A program made the position numbers and the translations under genes. The notes beneath the pieces were generated by a model. It was not told the DNA's origin. It was given only the letters and a program-made list of their open reading frames with translations, and searched no databases. From Rhynchopus sp. YZ270_cl-10 (taxonomy: Eukaryota > Euglenozoa > Diplonemea > Diplonemida > Diplonemidae): 64,000 bases of DNA. The stretch covers positions 558,001 through 622,000 of the forward strand of contig OZ037840.1 in the NCBI GenBank assembly GCA_964035575.1, written 5' to 3'. Each line of letters starts with the position of its first letter. The stretch's first letter is position 1. This document shows, in pieces, positions 20,534 through 30,912 of this stretch.

Positions 20534-21329
20534 ATGACCAGCCGCGATTCCTATGCGGCTGACGCAGCCTCGACAGAGAGCTACCTTTATAAGGTGCTCA
20601 TCGTCGGCAATGCGGGTGTAGGCAAGACCAGCCTGGTGCGCCGCTACTGCGAGAACCTGTACTGTGTGAACTACAAGGCGACCTTGGGGGTGGAGTTTAA
20701 CAATAAACGCGTTCTCTGTGGCAATGCGGATATTCGCTTGCAGCTCTGGGACATTGCGGGGCAAGAGCTTTTTGGGCATATGACTAGAGTGTTTTATAAA
20801 GGCGCAGTGGGCGCTGCTGTGGTGTGTGATGCGTCGGATCATCGGTCCATCCTAGACGCAAAGCTGTGGAAGGAGGACATAGATAAAAAGGTGCAGCTGC
20901 CGTGGGCGTCTCCGATTCCGTGTTTGCTCATTGCGAATAAGTTGGATCTAGGCCCGCCAGCGACAGGAGAGGACATCCCCTCGCTAGCGCAGTTTGCAGC
21001 AGACAACGGCTTTGCGGGGCTAGCGGAAGTGTCTGCGAAGGACGGAACCAATGTGTCGGATGCGTTCAATTCGCTTGTCCACGTCATCACAAAGCTCGCG
21101 GATGCACGCCCAACACTCGATCCAGTCCAAGAAAATGTGATTAATGTATGTTCAGGAGAAGGGAGGAAGGGGGGGGGGGAAAGGGGAAAGGGGGAATGAT
21201 GGGAGCGAAAGAGAGAGAGGGAGAACAGACTATTGTTGAGTTGGTTTTTTTTTGCAGATAACGAGAGATGAAATATGTTCCCTGCAAAATATTTTTTTAA
21301 AACCCCGAGAGGAACAGCCAATTTGTTAA
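20534..21329 (+). CDS. Rab32-like small GTPase, two exons (20534-21145, 21258-21329), 227 aa
   Basis: The start is ATG 20534 (MTSRDSYAAD), just after a CT-rich leader; the open frame extends upstream only through poly-Pro-like sequence. Exon 1 holds the GTPase fold: P-loop GNAGVGKTS, switch I YKATLGVEF, switch II WDIAGQELFGHMTRVFYKGA, then NKLD and EVSAKDG. WDIAGQE, HMTRVFYK and the PCLLIANK context resemble the Rab32/38 subfamily, which acts at lysosome-related organelles, mitochondria and phagosomes. Reading past 21145 gives a glycine-rich, Cys-less tail. Splicing the GTATGT...TTTTTTTTTGCAG intron instead gives a tail ending EEQPIC, i.e. a C-terminal Cys suitable for prenylation. Expected length for the family. 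Confidence 0.85.
21146..21257 (+). other. Spliceosomal intron in the Rab gene, 112 nt, phase 0
   Basis: Donor GTATGT at 21146, acceptor TTTTTTTTTGCAG ending at 21257. The interior is purine-rich (GGGAAAGGGGGAA). It restores a 23-codon second exon ending in Cys-stop. This is the only intron I can support in the window. Confidence 0.75.
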
Positions 21330-23847
21330 AAGAAGTAATGAATTTTGAGGAAGAACTGCGACGTCGTTTTGTAGGAACGAAAAAAAAAAAATCCTGCACT
21401 AGCAGGTGATTGTCGACACAACAAAAAAATCTATAGTGGAGTTCATCCTCGGGTGTCTACACTAATACAACCAAGTTTTCAAAAAAAAAACTAGAAAAAC
21501 TGGCTTCAAATAAAACAACCAGACCACTACACACTTTATGGGTTATTCTTCCGAATGCCGAGAACGCAGCACCCAAAAATATCATACCACACCACCACCA
21601 CCACCACCACCACACAGCTCAACGGGATGAAGGGAACGCAACGCCGTGTACTGTGCTGCAACTGAGCCAACTCTCTGGAAAACCTATCCGCCTCGCCTAC
21701 CAAAGCTCCTCCTGCAGCACACTTAACACACACACCTCTGCACTGCTCCACATGCCCACACATACCCCCCTGCTCTGTTCTGTACCAACACTGACATGGA
21801 CATAGGGCAATCTTCTGCACATATCTACCAACAATGGTACAGTGGTGACGTTGGAGGAGAAGGAGGAGGAGGAGAATTTTGCAAAGCATACACACTTCAA
21901 CGCACCCTGGGGAAAGACCTATGGAGGGGGAGGGTAGGGAGGGATCGCTGATGGATAGGCCATGTAGGTTGCATATTCCAAAATGGGAGGTTGACGTACG
22001 ATCCTCACTGTTCTTCATATGTGAGGGGTGTCAAAAGAAAACGGCAAGGATATCTCTAAATCCGTCCCTTTTTGGCCAAATTCCGAAATCCCAATCCAAA
22101 AAATTCCCTGTTTTTTTGGTATAGTTTTTGGGCTGTTTTTTGACTTTTTTGTGGGGGGAAAAAAAAAATTTCCCGACATGTCGTCAGGGCTCTCGCCGGG
22201 GTTCATTTGGGGTCCCGAGCTTTCCCCCCGTAAAAGCGGTCGCTGCGCGCGCTTCGCGCGCGCGACTCCCTACCAGTGCAGGGAGGCGTGGCGCTTTCTC
22301 CCCTCTGATGCACAAAAGGTGGGGAGGGGTGAACCACAATCCGTAGTGTGTCAGCCTTATCAGTAACCTCGGCACATTTATGAAAGAAACGGCAGTCAGC
22401 AATGGCTCCCAAAGGTCCCTGGCGAAGCCACGGTACGCAACATTTGAGATCTCCTCCGTCTTCCAACCCTCATAATTGAATGCGATTGACACGTCTTCTC
22501 CTTCTTCTTGTGCACAACCTCAAATGTCTCTGATGCTGGACGTTTGCCTGCAACTAACGTGAACATCCGCACCCACAACTACAGCAACCGCCTGCAGAGC
22601 CAGTTTTTTCCTCAAAAATCCGGGATTTTTTTTTTTTCCTTTTCCCCTTTTTTCGCTTTATTTGATCGCGTTGATCGATCGCATCCCACAGGCGAAACTC
22701 TCTGGGGGTGGGGTGGGGTAGAATGTACTTGAAATTGCTGTAGGGAAAAACAGGGAATTTTTTTCAGGGAATTTTTTTATTTTTCCGAAATCCCAATCCC
22801 AATCCAGAATTAGAAAAATCCCTGGAAAACGGTCCAAAAAAAAAAAAATCCGCATCTCTATTTTTGAAATTCATTAGCCTTCGGGGCGAGAACCCGTCCT
22901 CGGACAGGGTGATTGTCGAAACTACAAAAAAAAACCCCCTAAGATACAACAGGCAATACTTCTATGCAGGAGTGAGCCAACAAAAAAAAGCTGATGCCAA
23001 AAAAAAAAAGGCATGGTCTAGGTGTCTTGAGAGTTGTTGTGTATTTTCTTTTTTTTGTTGAAGAAGTGGTGTAGGGTGTGTGTATGTGTTTGATAACAAA
23101 TAGGGGTAATTCTAGCGCAGAAGAGAGCATGGCCCAATAGGGGCTGTGTGTGTGTGTTTGATAATGAATTTAGAGTGGGTGACGCCTGAACGGAGTATAG
23201 CCCATTTCTTGTGTGTGTGTGTTTGATAACTAGTAGGGGTAATTCTTGCGCAGAATATGGCCCCAATGTGTGTGTGTGTGTAGGCGATAGATAGCAGGGT
23301 GGGGGGGAGGAGACTTTCAACAAAAACACAGTGGAGATTGCACAACTGTGGCAACACAACCGAGGCAACTACACTACTCCAACAATTTATCAAAAAAAAA
23401 AAAAAGAAACTGAAGTGCTACGGTGGTCAAATTTATTTGTCTGGCCAACTCTGGGGTCGTTTGCGCTTCAATTTCAGCGACGAAATTGCTAGCATTTATA
23501 TGGCTGAATGGGTGGGGTTGCAAAAAGGTGCGCAATAAGTGCGAATTATGAGGCATCTCTAAATATGGGCGAAATATGGAGAAACAGGAGGGTTGGCAGA
23601 CCCTTACGGCGGTTGTGATCTTGCGAGCGTTCTTTGTGCAAAAAAAAGAAAACAAAAAAGTAATATTTCTCGAGTGCGTGTGTGCTAAATAAAAGCAAAA
23701 TTAAAAGTGCAAAGCAAACCCCCTCAGGGTGTGCCTGCACAGTGTGAATACAACAAAGGTTTGAGAAGAAGAAAAATAAACTAAAAAAAAAACCGTGTGC
23801 AAACATTGGCTTCGCCATTTTTTTTTTTTTTCTCTCCGATTTTTTGG
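21330..23847. other. Intergenic, mostly low-complexity; no supported gene
   Basis: Contains a (GGT)n/(CCA)n run near 21590-21613 and, at 22060-22200 and 22640-22860, related A/T-rich stretches sharing TTCCGAAATCCCAATCC. A segment at 22180-22600 reads on the minus strand as short broken coding-like pieces (EGWKTEEISNVAYRGF). They may derive from a transposase, but I cannot assign a family. Confidence 0.4.
23065..23285. repeat. Direct ~70-bp repeats with TGTGTGTGTTTGATAA
   Basis: Three to four imperfect units of the form GTGTGTGTTTGATAA, then TAGGGGTAATTCTNGCGCAGAA, then GCCCAAT, spaced about 70 bp. Confidence 0.6.
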
Positions 23848-23876
23848 TCAGGTGACTAAGCACAATCGGGCTTACA
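23848..23876 (+). repeat. Module M1, partial copy
   Basis: CAGGTGACTAAGCACAATCG and GGCTTACACCA: the 5' arm and loop are recognisable, the 3' arm is degenerate. Confidence 0.35.
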
Positions 23877-24231
23877 CCACGCTGGATGATATGGGTCACA
23901 TGGTATGTTCACATGATAAAATTCTATCATGTACACCTACCAAATCACCCTATCATCCAGCGTGGTAGGTTCCATCTTAACCCCCCTCCTCCTATCTCTT
24001 TCCCCTTTGTACGTTTTTTTGGAAAAATAGGATGGAGCACCCCATCCCACACGAATGTGAGGGAATACAGCCACCCCGAAAAGAACAACCCCCATTTCTC
24101 TCTCTCCCCCCCCCCCCCCCCAATCTCTTTCCCCCCCGTATTTCACCTTGGTTGGATTATGTAAAGTCAGTAACCTGCGTCCGGAATTTGCACTATCAAC
24201 TTCACTTTAAAGTGAGCATTTGTACTTTTTC

Positions 24232-24267
24232 AAGATGACTAAGCACAGAGAGGCTTGGGGTCATCTT
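24232..24267 (+). repeat. Module M1 copy, best-paired
   Basis: AAGATGAC pairs perfectly with GTCATCTT (8 bp), then TAAGC with GCTTG (ends T-G), loop ACAGAGAG, followed by ATAAACT and a T-tract. About 50 bases upstream is a shortened M4 (CCTGCGTCCGGAATTTGCAC, 24178). Confidence 0.65.
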
Positions 24268-24341
24268 ATAAACTGTTTTTTTTTTTTTTCCTATAGGTTT
24301 CCTTTTTACATCTTCTGTTGTAGGCCCGCAGGGTAGTGCTC

Positions 24342-24394
24342 TCATCCGGATGGCTGGCATCGTATGTGGTCGGAGGTGCCTGCATCAACTACAG
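24342..24394 (+). repeat. Module M3 copy 2
   Basis: ATCCGGAT palindrome, then GGCATC (24356) pairing with GGTGCC (24375-24380), then TGCATCAACTACAG. Directly followed by the 208-bp dispersed repeat. Confidence 0.6.
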
Positions 24395-24602
24395 TTTTTT
24401 TTTGTGTTATCAAGCATTGACGAATAGAAATGGAAAACGACGGATGGTGCGTGCCCGCTTTAGCGTATTGTTTTTCCACTAACATCACTCACATTCATCA
24501 GTGAAAAACACAAACCTTTTTGCGGTGCGATAAACGAAAAAGTGTTTTCTTTATTTCATTTAACTGTCATATCCTGAAGTCGTTTTCTATTTTTTTTGTA
24601 CA
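24395..24602. repeat. 208-bp dispersed repeat, copy 1
   Basis: Virtually identical to 33306-33518, from the T-tract and GTGTTATCAAGCATTGACGA to CGTTTTCTATTTTTTTTGTA. The near-identity over two hundred bases of non-coding DNA suggests recent copying. No coding content and no terminal repeats seen. Confidence 0.85.
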
Positions 24603-24910
24603 CATCACAGACAACAAAAGTAGTTTGTGTGCATGTAACACCCTACAGTCATTTGTATTGGTGATGTGCTCGAGAGAGAGAGAGAGAGAGAAGTATACGC
24701 ATCTTCCAAGCTTTCATTTATGGGTTTCCTTTCATGAGTGTGTGTGCTGTTGTTGTGTACTTCCTTCGAGGTCTCAATCGGTCTTGTTTTGCATTGATGC
24801 ATCCACAGTGTTCACATTGGCCTCGATTTCTCTTTCACCCTGGCGTAATGTCACAGCGTTGGCTGTGGGTCAAAACATCTTACATCAAGACCTGTGCTCT
24901 TAGTGCTTTC

Positions 24911-24964
24911 ATCCGGATAGACTGGCATCGTACAGTGAATTGGAGGTGCCTGCATCGATAACTG
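24911..24964 (+). repeat. Module M3 copy 3
   Basis: ATCCGGAT (24911), GGCATC (24924) pairing with GGTGCC (24945-24950), then TGCATCGATAACTG. Confidence 0.6.
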
Positions 24965-25189
24965 TTTGGGCTCATTGACAGTCCTTCCCAGCGTCGCGCC
25001 TGATTATAAAAATAGGTGCAATTTCGCGATTTTTTTTTTTTGGGTTTGGGATTTCACGGCTACCCAACTACTAATTTTTACCACACACCCAGGATCATAC
25101 CCTCTCTCTTTGCATTTCCGACTGGGATTCGGGGGCCTAGTCCCATACAGCCGTGGTGGGTGACCCGTGTTTTTCCCCCTCCTTTTTGC

Positions 25190-25226
25190 AGTGCCTGCGT
25201 CCGCCGATGAGCGAGACGTTTGCACT
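25190..25226 (+). ncRNA. Module M4 copy c, candidate structured RNA
   Basis: AGTGC/GCACT outer stem, CGTC/GACG middle stem, CGC/GCG inner stem with CGATGA loop and the bulged A. Immediately preceded by a C/T tract ending TTTTTGCAG and followed by CTCAATTTCCCC. Confidence 0.5.
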
Positions 25227-25357
25227 CTCAATTTCCCCCCCCTTTTTTTTTCTCTTTTACTTTTACCTTTTTTTAGTCAGCCCATTGCCTCGTGCATCCT
25301 CTTTTTTTTTCTTATTTTCTTTCTTTCCTTTTTGTTCAATATTCTATGACTGCTTCA

Positions 25358-25460
25358 AGGTGACTTAGCACTACAACAAAAACAGATTGATGAATAACCA
25401 ATGTTCAAAACATTAAGTAATCTATTCAGACTTCGCACAGAGAGCCTTGTATCATCTTTA
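25358..25460 (+). repeat. Module M1 apparently split by a ~60-nt insert
   Basis: The 5' half AAGGTGACTTAGCAC lies at 25358 and the 3' half GCACAGAGAGCCTTGTATCA starts at 25434. GCAC is present on both sides of the intervening 60 or so bases, as if it were a 4-bp target duplication. The insert is A-rich and has an AATGTT/AACATT hairpin. Confidence 0.45.
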
Positions 25461-25569
25461 CATACAGACAGTCCAACAAACGTTGAGTAGGCAAAAAAGT
25501 AGTGGTAGTTTTGAGGGCTCGAAAAAAACATTTTTTTTTGGTGGATTTTTTTTTTACCCCCACCGACAT

Positions 25570-25670
25570 ACTTCGTGGTCCGCCGGAGTCCGTCCTGAGT
25601 TGAGACGGACTGTGGCGGACTTTGAAAGTCCGTCTCAGGTCCGCCCGAGTTGAGACGGACCTGAGAGTGC
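25570..25670. repeat. GTCCG / CGGAC interleaved inverted repeat
   Basis: Alternating AGTCCGTC, GAGTTGAGACGGAC and GGTCCGCC motifs form direct and inverted repeats of about 20 bp over 100 bp. No coding sense recognised. Confidence 0.6.
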
Positions 25671-26132
25671 TTTGTAAACGCTGGGTAGAAAAGGCCGGAT
25701 CGCAAGACCCGGCTAGCCCACACAACACCGCTAGGGCTTGTAATAAGTAAAAAAATGAGGCAGTATTGGAGTGAACCATTTGATAAACCATGCTATTTCA
25801 ACGATGATACAAAGGGGAGTGACGACACTCCCTTTTTTTGCCAGTTTGTGTGTGCACGTTTAGGAAGGCAACTTCTTCTTTTAGCCCTGCCTACTCCATT
25901 TTCTTGGAGTTTCCAGGACCGTGCATGCTCCGTTCCCTAAAAGGAATGGATAAAAAAAGACCCCCGTTTGCAATTGGGCGCTGTGTAAACATAAAGTACC
26001 CCGCCACTAGCATCTGCTTTCTCTCCCCCCCTTCCCTTCCTCTTTTTTTGTGCTTCACAACAAATCGGCTCTTGTGGCTAAGGACCTGCCAACTTAGGTT
26101 CATCTTACAAACTTTTCGTTTTTTTTTTTATA

Positions 26133-26185
26133 TGGATCTTGAAGAGAAAAATAAAATGTGGCTTGCTGTCCTGTGATAGTGAGTC
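26133..26185 (+). repeat. Module M2 copy, diverged
   Basis: GGATCTTGAAGAGAAA head, then GGCTTGCTGTCCTGTGATAG. CTGTC/GATAG keeps the stem through a G-U pair. Preceded at 26083-26100 by an M1 3' half (CTTAGGTTCATCTTACAAAC). Confidence 0.5.
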
Positions 26186-26945
26186 TAATAATAAAACAAA
26201 GATTTTATTCTTCAGTATTTGGTCTGTTACGGTTACTTCATTTTCCCCAGACCCCTCCCTCACATACAAGAACAAATGCCCCCAAAAAAACGAAAAGCAA
26301 AAAAGGACAAAAACAAAACAAAACAAAACAACATAAAACAAGAGCACAAAACAAAAAATGAAACAAAAACTTCATAAACCCATGTTCCCCTTGAATCAAG
26401 TTGATCATCTTGTTCGTGTCCAAGTTTGTCTTACGTATGTGCCATACTTATAAGATGACTAGCCAGAGCCCAAGGTTCGACCCCAACATTTTTGGTACAC
26501 AAAGTTGGCCAGCGTTTGAGGGTTAACTTTGCAAAAAGAAAAAAAGTAGCGTACCGTGCGCCTGCGGCGCAAGCTTGCATCCCACCCTTCCCATATGGTA
26601 TAGCTTGACTGTAAAAATCAAGTGTCATGAATTTTCACTAGTCATTTCACTAGTAAAATCACCTGTCATGTATATAACTAGTCGTGCAGAGGACAGGGGG
26701 GCCTGGGGTGGGCCGAGATGACCCGAGTCCTATACGGTACACGCCCCTGTGAGGCCAAAATTTACATTTAATTTGAAGGGCGGGATCACAAGGCTATCAA
26801 TAAAATTCGGTTCGTGGGGTTTGGGGTTTTTATCACCCAATTTCCCCCCCTCTCGGTGGTCCGGGCATTATATAGTCCCCCGAGCCCCCAGCAAAAAAAT
26901 TACTTTTTTTTCTCTGTGTAGGAAAACTCAGCTATGCAAAAGAAG

Positions 26946-27042
26946 TACCGTATTCGTACAAAAATTATCAACCCTTTTCAGGATTTTTCTGGAAGTTCGA
27001 CCATTTTTACGGTCATTTTTTTACCATTACGGTACAACAAGA
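26946..27042. repeat. Short element flanked by GTACCGTA/TACGGTAC
   Basis: About 97 bp between GTACCGTA and TACGGTAC. Its interior (ATTCGTACAAAA, TTTTCTGGAAGTTCGACC, TTTTTACGGTC) recurs at 33217-33305. Confidence 0.5.
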
Positions 27043-27297
27043 ACTACACAAAACAGACTTTTTATTGTTTTTTTTTTTTCCCCATCCATCGTTCACCAAT
27101 TATTATTTTTCCGTTTCATCCGTGTTTTTTTCGCTCAATCCCTACTTGTTTTGACTAATCCGTGATCGAGGTTGGTCTTTTGGAAGAGGGTAATCCTCAA
27201 TGCTGATTCTGTTTTCTTATCTGTTATTTTTCATTGATGAAGCCATGCACAGTGACACACATTCATCATCGTTATTTTACTTTTGAAATACTTCATT

Positions 27298-28072
27298 GGT
27301 GTGGCTGAAACCAGCAAATTTCACTGCTAAAGAACTGCTAACAAACTGCTAAATAATACCCTTTTTTTAGGGGTGGTGTATAAAAACATTTTTTTACCTT
27401 GGTTTTTCCACTCCCCCTGTTGGCGCGCCTCCACTCTTGCATACCCATGTGTGACCCCACCGTTGAACGCAATCGACTCGCTGAGTCAAAAGACGCACAG
27501 AACGGGGCTGGAAAAAATCACGAAAAACGCGTACCGTGCGCCTGCGGCGCCCACAAAGTGAGTTTCCCCCCTGAGTATGCTGTGTATGCTGTGTATGCTG
27601 TGTATGCTGTGTATGCTGTGTATACTGTGTATACTGTGTATACTGTGTATACTGTGTATACTGTGTATACTGTGTATACTGTGTATACTGTGTATACTGT
27701 GTATACTGTGTATACTGTGTATACTGTGTATACTGTGTATACTGTGTATACTGTGTATACTGTGTATACTGTGTATACTGTGTATACTGTGTATACTGTG
27801 TATACTGTGTATACTGTGTATACTGTGTATACTGCGGAAATTGACCAAAAACGAGAACTTGTCCATTTCGGCGAATTGACCCCACCACTGGCCGGACGGA
27901 TTCCGGAAATGCAAATGCCGGCGTTAAAAACCTCACCAACGGAAAAAAAAATTTTTTTTTTCCAACACCCGTGGGGAAAAAAATTTTTATACACCACCCC
28001 CCCAAAAATGCATGCTAACAAAGTGCTAACAAACTGCTAAATAATACCCTTTTTTTTGGGTTCAGCCACACC
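27298..28072. mobile_element. Non-autonomous element with GGTGTGGC termini, 775 bp
   Basis: GGTGTGGCTGAA at the left end is matched by TTCAGCCACACC at the right end. A second inverted pair lies inside (GGTGGTGTATAAAAA near 27373 and TTTTTATACACCACC near 27985). A direct CTGCTAAATAATACCC repeat sits near both ends. The interior carries the 9-bp minisatellite. The termini match those around the hAT-like remnant at 30913-32167, so it is probably a non-autonomous relative. Confidence 0.6.
27576..27836. repeat. 9-bp minisatellite, TGTATGCTG then TGTATACTG, 29 copies
   Basis: About five TGTATGCTG units followed by about 24 TGTATACTG units, all perfect. One G-to-A variant marks a single switch point. 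It generates spurious long open frames in several phases. Confidence 0.95.
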
Positions 28073-28080
28073 ATTCATTT

Positions 28081-28190
28081 TACAGTCCCGACCGATATTA
28101 CGGACGGTCGAAATTATGGCCGAACCCAAAATCCGGCCATAATTTCGACTACCGTAATATTAACCGGCCGTAATATCGGTCGGGACTGTA
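28081..28190. mobile_element. 110-bp TA-flanked MITE (mariner-like termini)
   Basis: Terminal inverted repeats of 21 bp starting CAGTCCCGACCG, flanked by TA on both sides. Internally a second inverted pair (TCGAAATTATGGCCG/CGGCCATAATTTCGA). TA target and CAGT-start fit the Tc1/mariner group. No coding content. Confidence 0.8.
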
Positions 28191-28352
28191 ACCCTATTCA
28201 CCAAGCGGCGCTTTATGTGGCTTTCGAAATGACATGCTTTGAGACGAGGTTCAACTCATTTTCGTATAAAAAAAAGCATTTTTTTTTTTTTTGAAAGAAT
28301 TTGCACCGATCTCTTATTTCATCTCATATTGTTTTTTGAAAGATGTGTTTTC

Positions 28353-29347
28353 CCAACCTTCCTGTATACACGCGTCAGCAACCAATACAGGTAGTGTATT
28401 GAAATGATTCTGGGGGGGGGTAAGGGGTCTAATTTTAATTTCGTCGATTTTGAGAAAATTTTTGGCCAAAAATGGGCCCCACGTATAAGGAACCGGGCTC
28501 ATATTTCTCAAAATTTAAGTGGTCAAAAAATTGTCCAATTTTCCGAAATGACCCCACCGCTGCACGGGCGGAGCCCAAAAATGCAAATAAGCCACTTTTT
28601 CCCAACCTTCCTGTATACACGCGTCAGCAACCAATACAGGTAGCGTATTGAAATGATTCTGGGGGGGGGTAAGGGGTCTAATTTTAATTTCGTCGATTTT
28701 GAGAAAATTTTTGGCCAAAAATGGGCCCCACGTATAAGGAACCGGGCTCATATTTCTCAAAATTTAAGTGGTCAAAAAATTGTCCAATTTTCCGAAATGA
28801 CCCCACCGCTGCACGGGCGGAGCCCAAAAATGCAAATAAGCCACTTTTTTCCCAACCTTCCTGTATACACGCGTCAGCAACCAATACAGGTAGTGTATTG
28901 AAATGATTCTGGGGGGGGGGTAAGGGGTCTAATTTTAATTTCGTCGATTTTGAGAAAATTTTTGGCCAAAAATGGGCCCCACGTATAAGGAACCGGGCTC
29001 ATATTTCTCAAAATTTAAGTGGTCAAAAAATTGTCCAATTTTCCGAAATGACCCCACCGCTGCACGGGCGGAGCCCAAAAATGCAAATAAGCCACTTTTC
29101 CCAACCTTCCTGTATACACGCGTCAGCAACCAATACAGGTAGTGTATTGAAATGATTCTGGGGGGGGTAAGGGGTCTAATTTTAATTTCGTCGATTTTGA
29201 GAAAATTTTTGGCCAAAAATGGGCCCCACGTATAAGGAACCGGGCTCATATTTCTCAAAATTTAAGTGGTCAAAAAATTGTCCAATTTTCCGAAATGACC
29301 CCACCGCTGCACGGGCGGAGCCCAAAAATGCAAATAAGCCACTTTTT
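28353..29347. repeat. Satellite, four ~249-bp units (family A)
   Basis: Units start at 28353, 28601, 28851 and 29100 (periods 248, 250, 249) and differ mainly in G-run length and one T/C site. Each contains CCCCACGTATAAGGAACCGG and TTGTCCAATTTTCCGAAATG followed by ACCCCACC. About half of each unit is shared with the two-unit array at 36617. Confidence 0.95.
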
Positions 29348-29400
29348 GGTTTCATTGAAATGATGCGGCTGACACTGAGGAATTATGGTTTCCGGCGTCC

Positions 29401-30010
29401 CATTGAGGGGGCGAACCCTTTTTAATTTTTTGTTCTCTTGAAATGTGTAATTTCATGTTTTCGCGAAAACAATACGAACTGATCGGGTTGAAGGAAGGGT
29501 GGGGAAAACAATAATAACAAGAACAACTAATTGCTAAGAAAAAAAATGGGGTGTGCTGTGGATAACTCCGCGCGATTTTCGAAACCACCATAGCATCCTG
29601 GCGATTTTCTGGAGGTGCTGATGTGACGATGCCTGGTGCGATCGACGACGTGTTGTCGTCTGTGCATTATGTGTTCCTTCCGCACTGCTCTGATGACGAC
29701 GACGATGCGTGGGAGCCTGTGGACGACTACGAGCTGGAACATGCCGAGGCCGCCCGAGCGAATGGTTATCGAGCCTGCCGAGACTACGTCCAATAACGCG
29801 ATCGATCAGATGGTGCTGGACGAAGAGGACAGCCGCACTGTTTAAAAGTTTCAGATGCAGGCATCCCAGTGGGTTCAGCAGCGTACGAAGAGCGTTTTAG
29901 CATACCTGCAGAAGAGCAGAATGCTGGGCGTGTTGTAGATTATATTTTTTTCAGAGTGGAGTTCCACAGCACACCCGGTTTTTTTTCCGATAGCAATTAC
30001 TTGTTTTTTT
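29401..30010. mobile_element. Broken repeat element of unknown family, copy 1
   Basis: Matches 37141-37690 along its length (TGTTCTCTTGAAATGT start, CCGATAGCAATTACTTG end), and both copies sit directly after a satellite array. Coding-like acidic stretches (SSVHYVFLPHCSDDDDDAWE; QMVLDEEDS; SIPAEEQNAGRVVDY) show it descends from a protein-coding element or gene. It is broken in both copies. Family not recognised. Confidence 0.6.
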
Positions 30011-30328
30011 TTATTTTTTTTTTTTGGCCGATCTTTCATAAGAAGGTGTACCATAAAAAGATTCTGGAAGGTTCAACAGCCTATTTTTTTTGTAACAACT
30101 GCCTTGCAAAGGTTGTAGGGGAGGAAATGAAAACGTATCTGAATGTGCCCGAATTTTTGGTGAGAGCGACACAACACGACACAAATTATTCACAGAAAAT
30201 TTTTTGATTTTGTCCCTACACTCTCCACAAAAATCCGGTGCGATCAACGAAAAATTCTTTTTCTGATTTCGTTTCTTTCTTTATCAGACTAGCTAAAAAT
30301 CAGATATCAGTTTTTATTTTTTGACAGA

Positions 30329-30437
30329 GAATAGTTGTATTGTGATAATTGCTTGATAACCCAATGATACACATGACAATACAGCTGTACTGCGTATTAT
30401 GAATTATGATGGGCAATTTTATCACACATACAGCCAC
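30329..30437. repeat. Foldback repeat, copy 1
   Basis: GTTGTATTGTGATAATTG at the left and TATGATGGGCAATTTTATCA at the right can pair imperfectly, with ACAATACAGCTGTA in the middle. Related to the copy at 30560-30777. Confidence 0.5.
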
Positions 30438-30559
30438 TGTTGAGGAGTTCATCTCAGTGTTTTTCCTTTGGTTTTACGGTAAATAAAAAAGGTTTTCACC
30501 TCTCCCGCTGACCAGGCGAGGCACAGCTTAGGTCGTATTACCCAACCCCGTCACCTAGG

Positions 30560-30777
30560 GATGGCTGTATTGTGATAAATTGTTCATGATAATACATACA
30601 GTTGGACAAGTAATATTGGCGACCAAAAAAGTCGTCAATTGCAAGAAAAACCCCAAAATCCGCCAATATTTTTTGGTCGCCAAGTTTCGTGTCCAACTGT
30701 AAAACACATCACAATACAGCTGTATTTTGATATGTATTATGTATTATGATGGGCAATCATCACAATCCAGCCATCAC
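30560..30777. repeat. Foldback repeat, copy 2, interrupted by a MITE
   Basis: GATGGCTGTATTGTGATAAA at the left and CATCACAATCCAGCCATC at the right are inverted repeats. The middle is split by the 30597-30702 MITE. Without it, the layout equals the copy at 30329. Confidence 0.6.
30597..30702. mobile_element. ~106-bp TA-flanked MITE
   Basis: TA-CAGTTGGACA at the left and TGTCCAACTG-TA at the right. TTGGCGACCAAAAAA occurs inverted further in. TA-flanked CAGT termini, as in the 28081 MITE, suggest a related Tc1/mariner-type family. Confidence 0.75.
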
Positions 30778-30912
30778 TACCATTAACCCCTTAAAAAAAA
30801 AAACAACAAACGCAGGTGATCATTCACCTGAGGCTGACATTGCACCCTGAAACCCCACCCTACCAACCACTCCAACAGTGGCAGAGCACAAAGCTTTTTT
30901 TTTTCTATGATT

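Noticed and set aside
21536-22018. 160-codon Cys-rich minus-strand frame
   Set aside because: Runs through a (GGT)n repeat and a GGA-rich stretch. The Cys spacing fits no zinc-binding family I know.
26440-26490. tRNA-like B box (GGTTCGACCCC)
   Set aside because: No A box at the right spacing and no cloverleaf; it is a diverged M1 copy.
27399-28040. Repetitive open frames over the TGTATACTG minisatellite
   Set aside because: A 9-bp period keeps several frames open on both strands. The same applies to 6633-6956, and the 8-bp array 62198-62342 opens frames similarly.
28353-29347. CRISPR-like impression from regular repeats
   Set aside because: Whole ~249-bp units are repeated without unique spacers, in a eukaryote.
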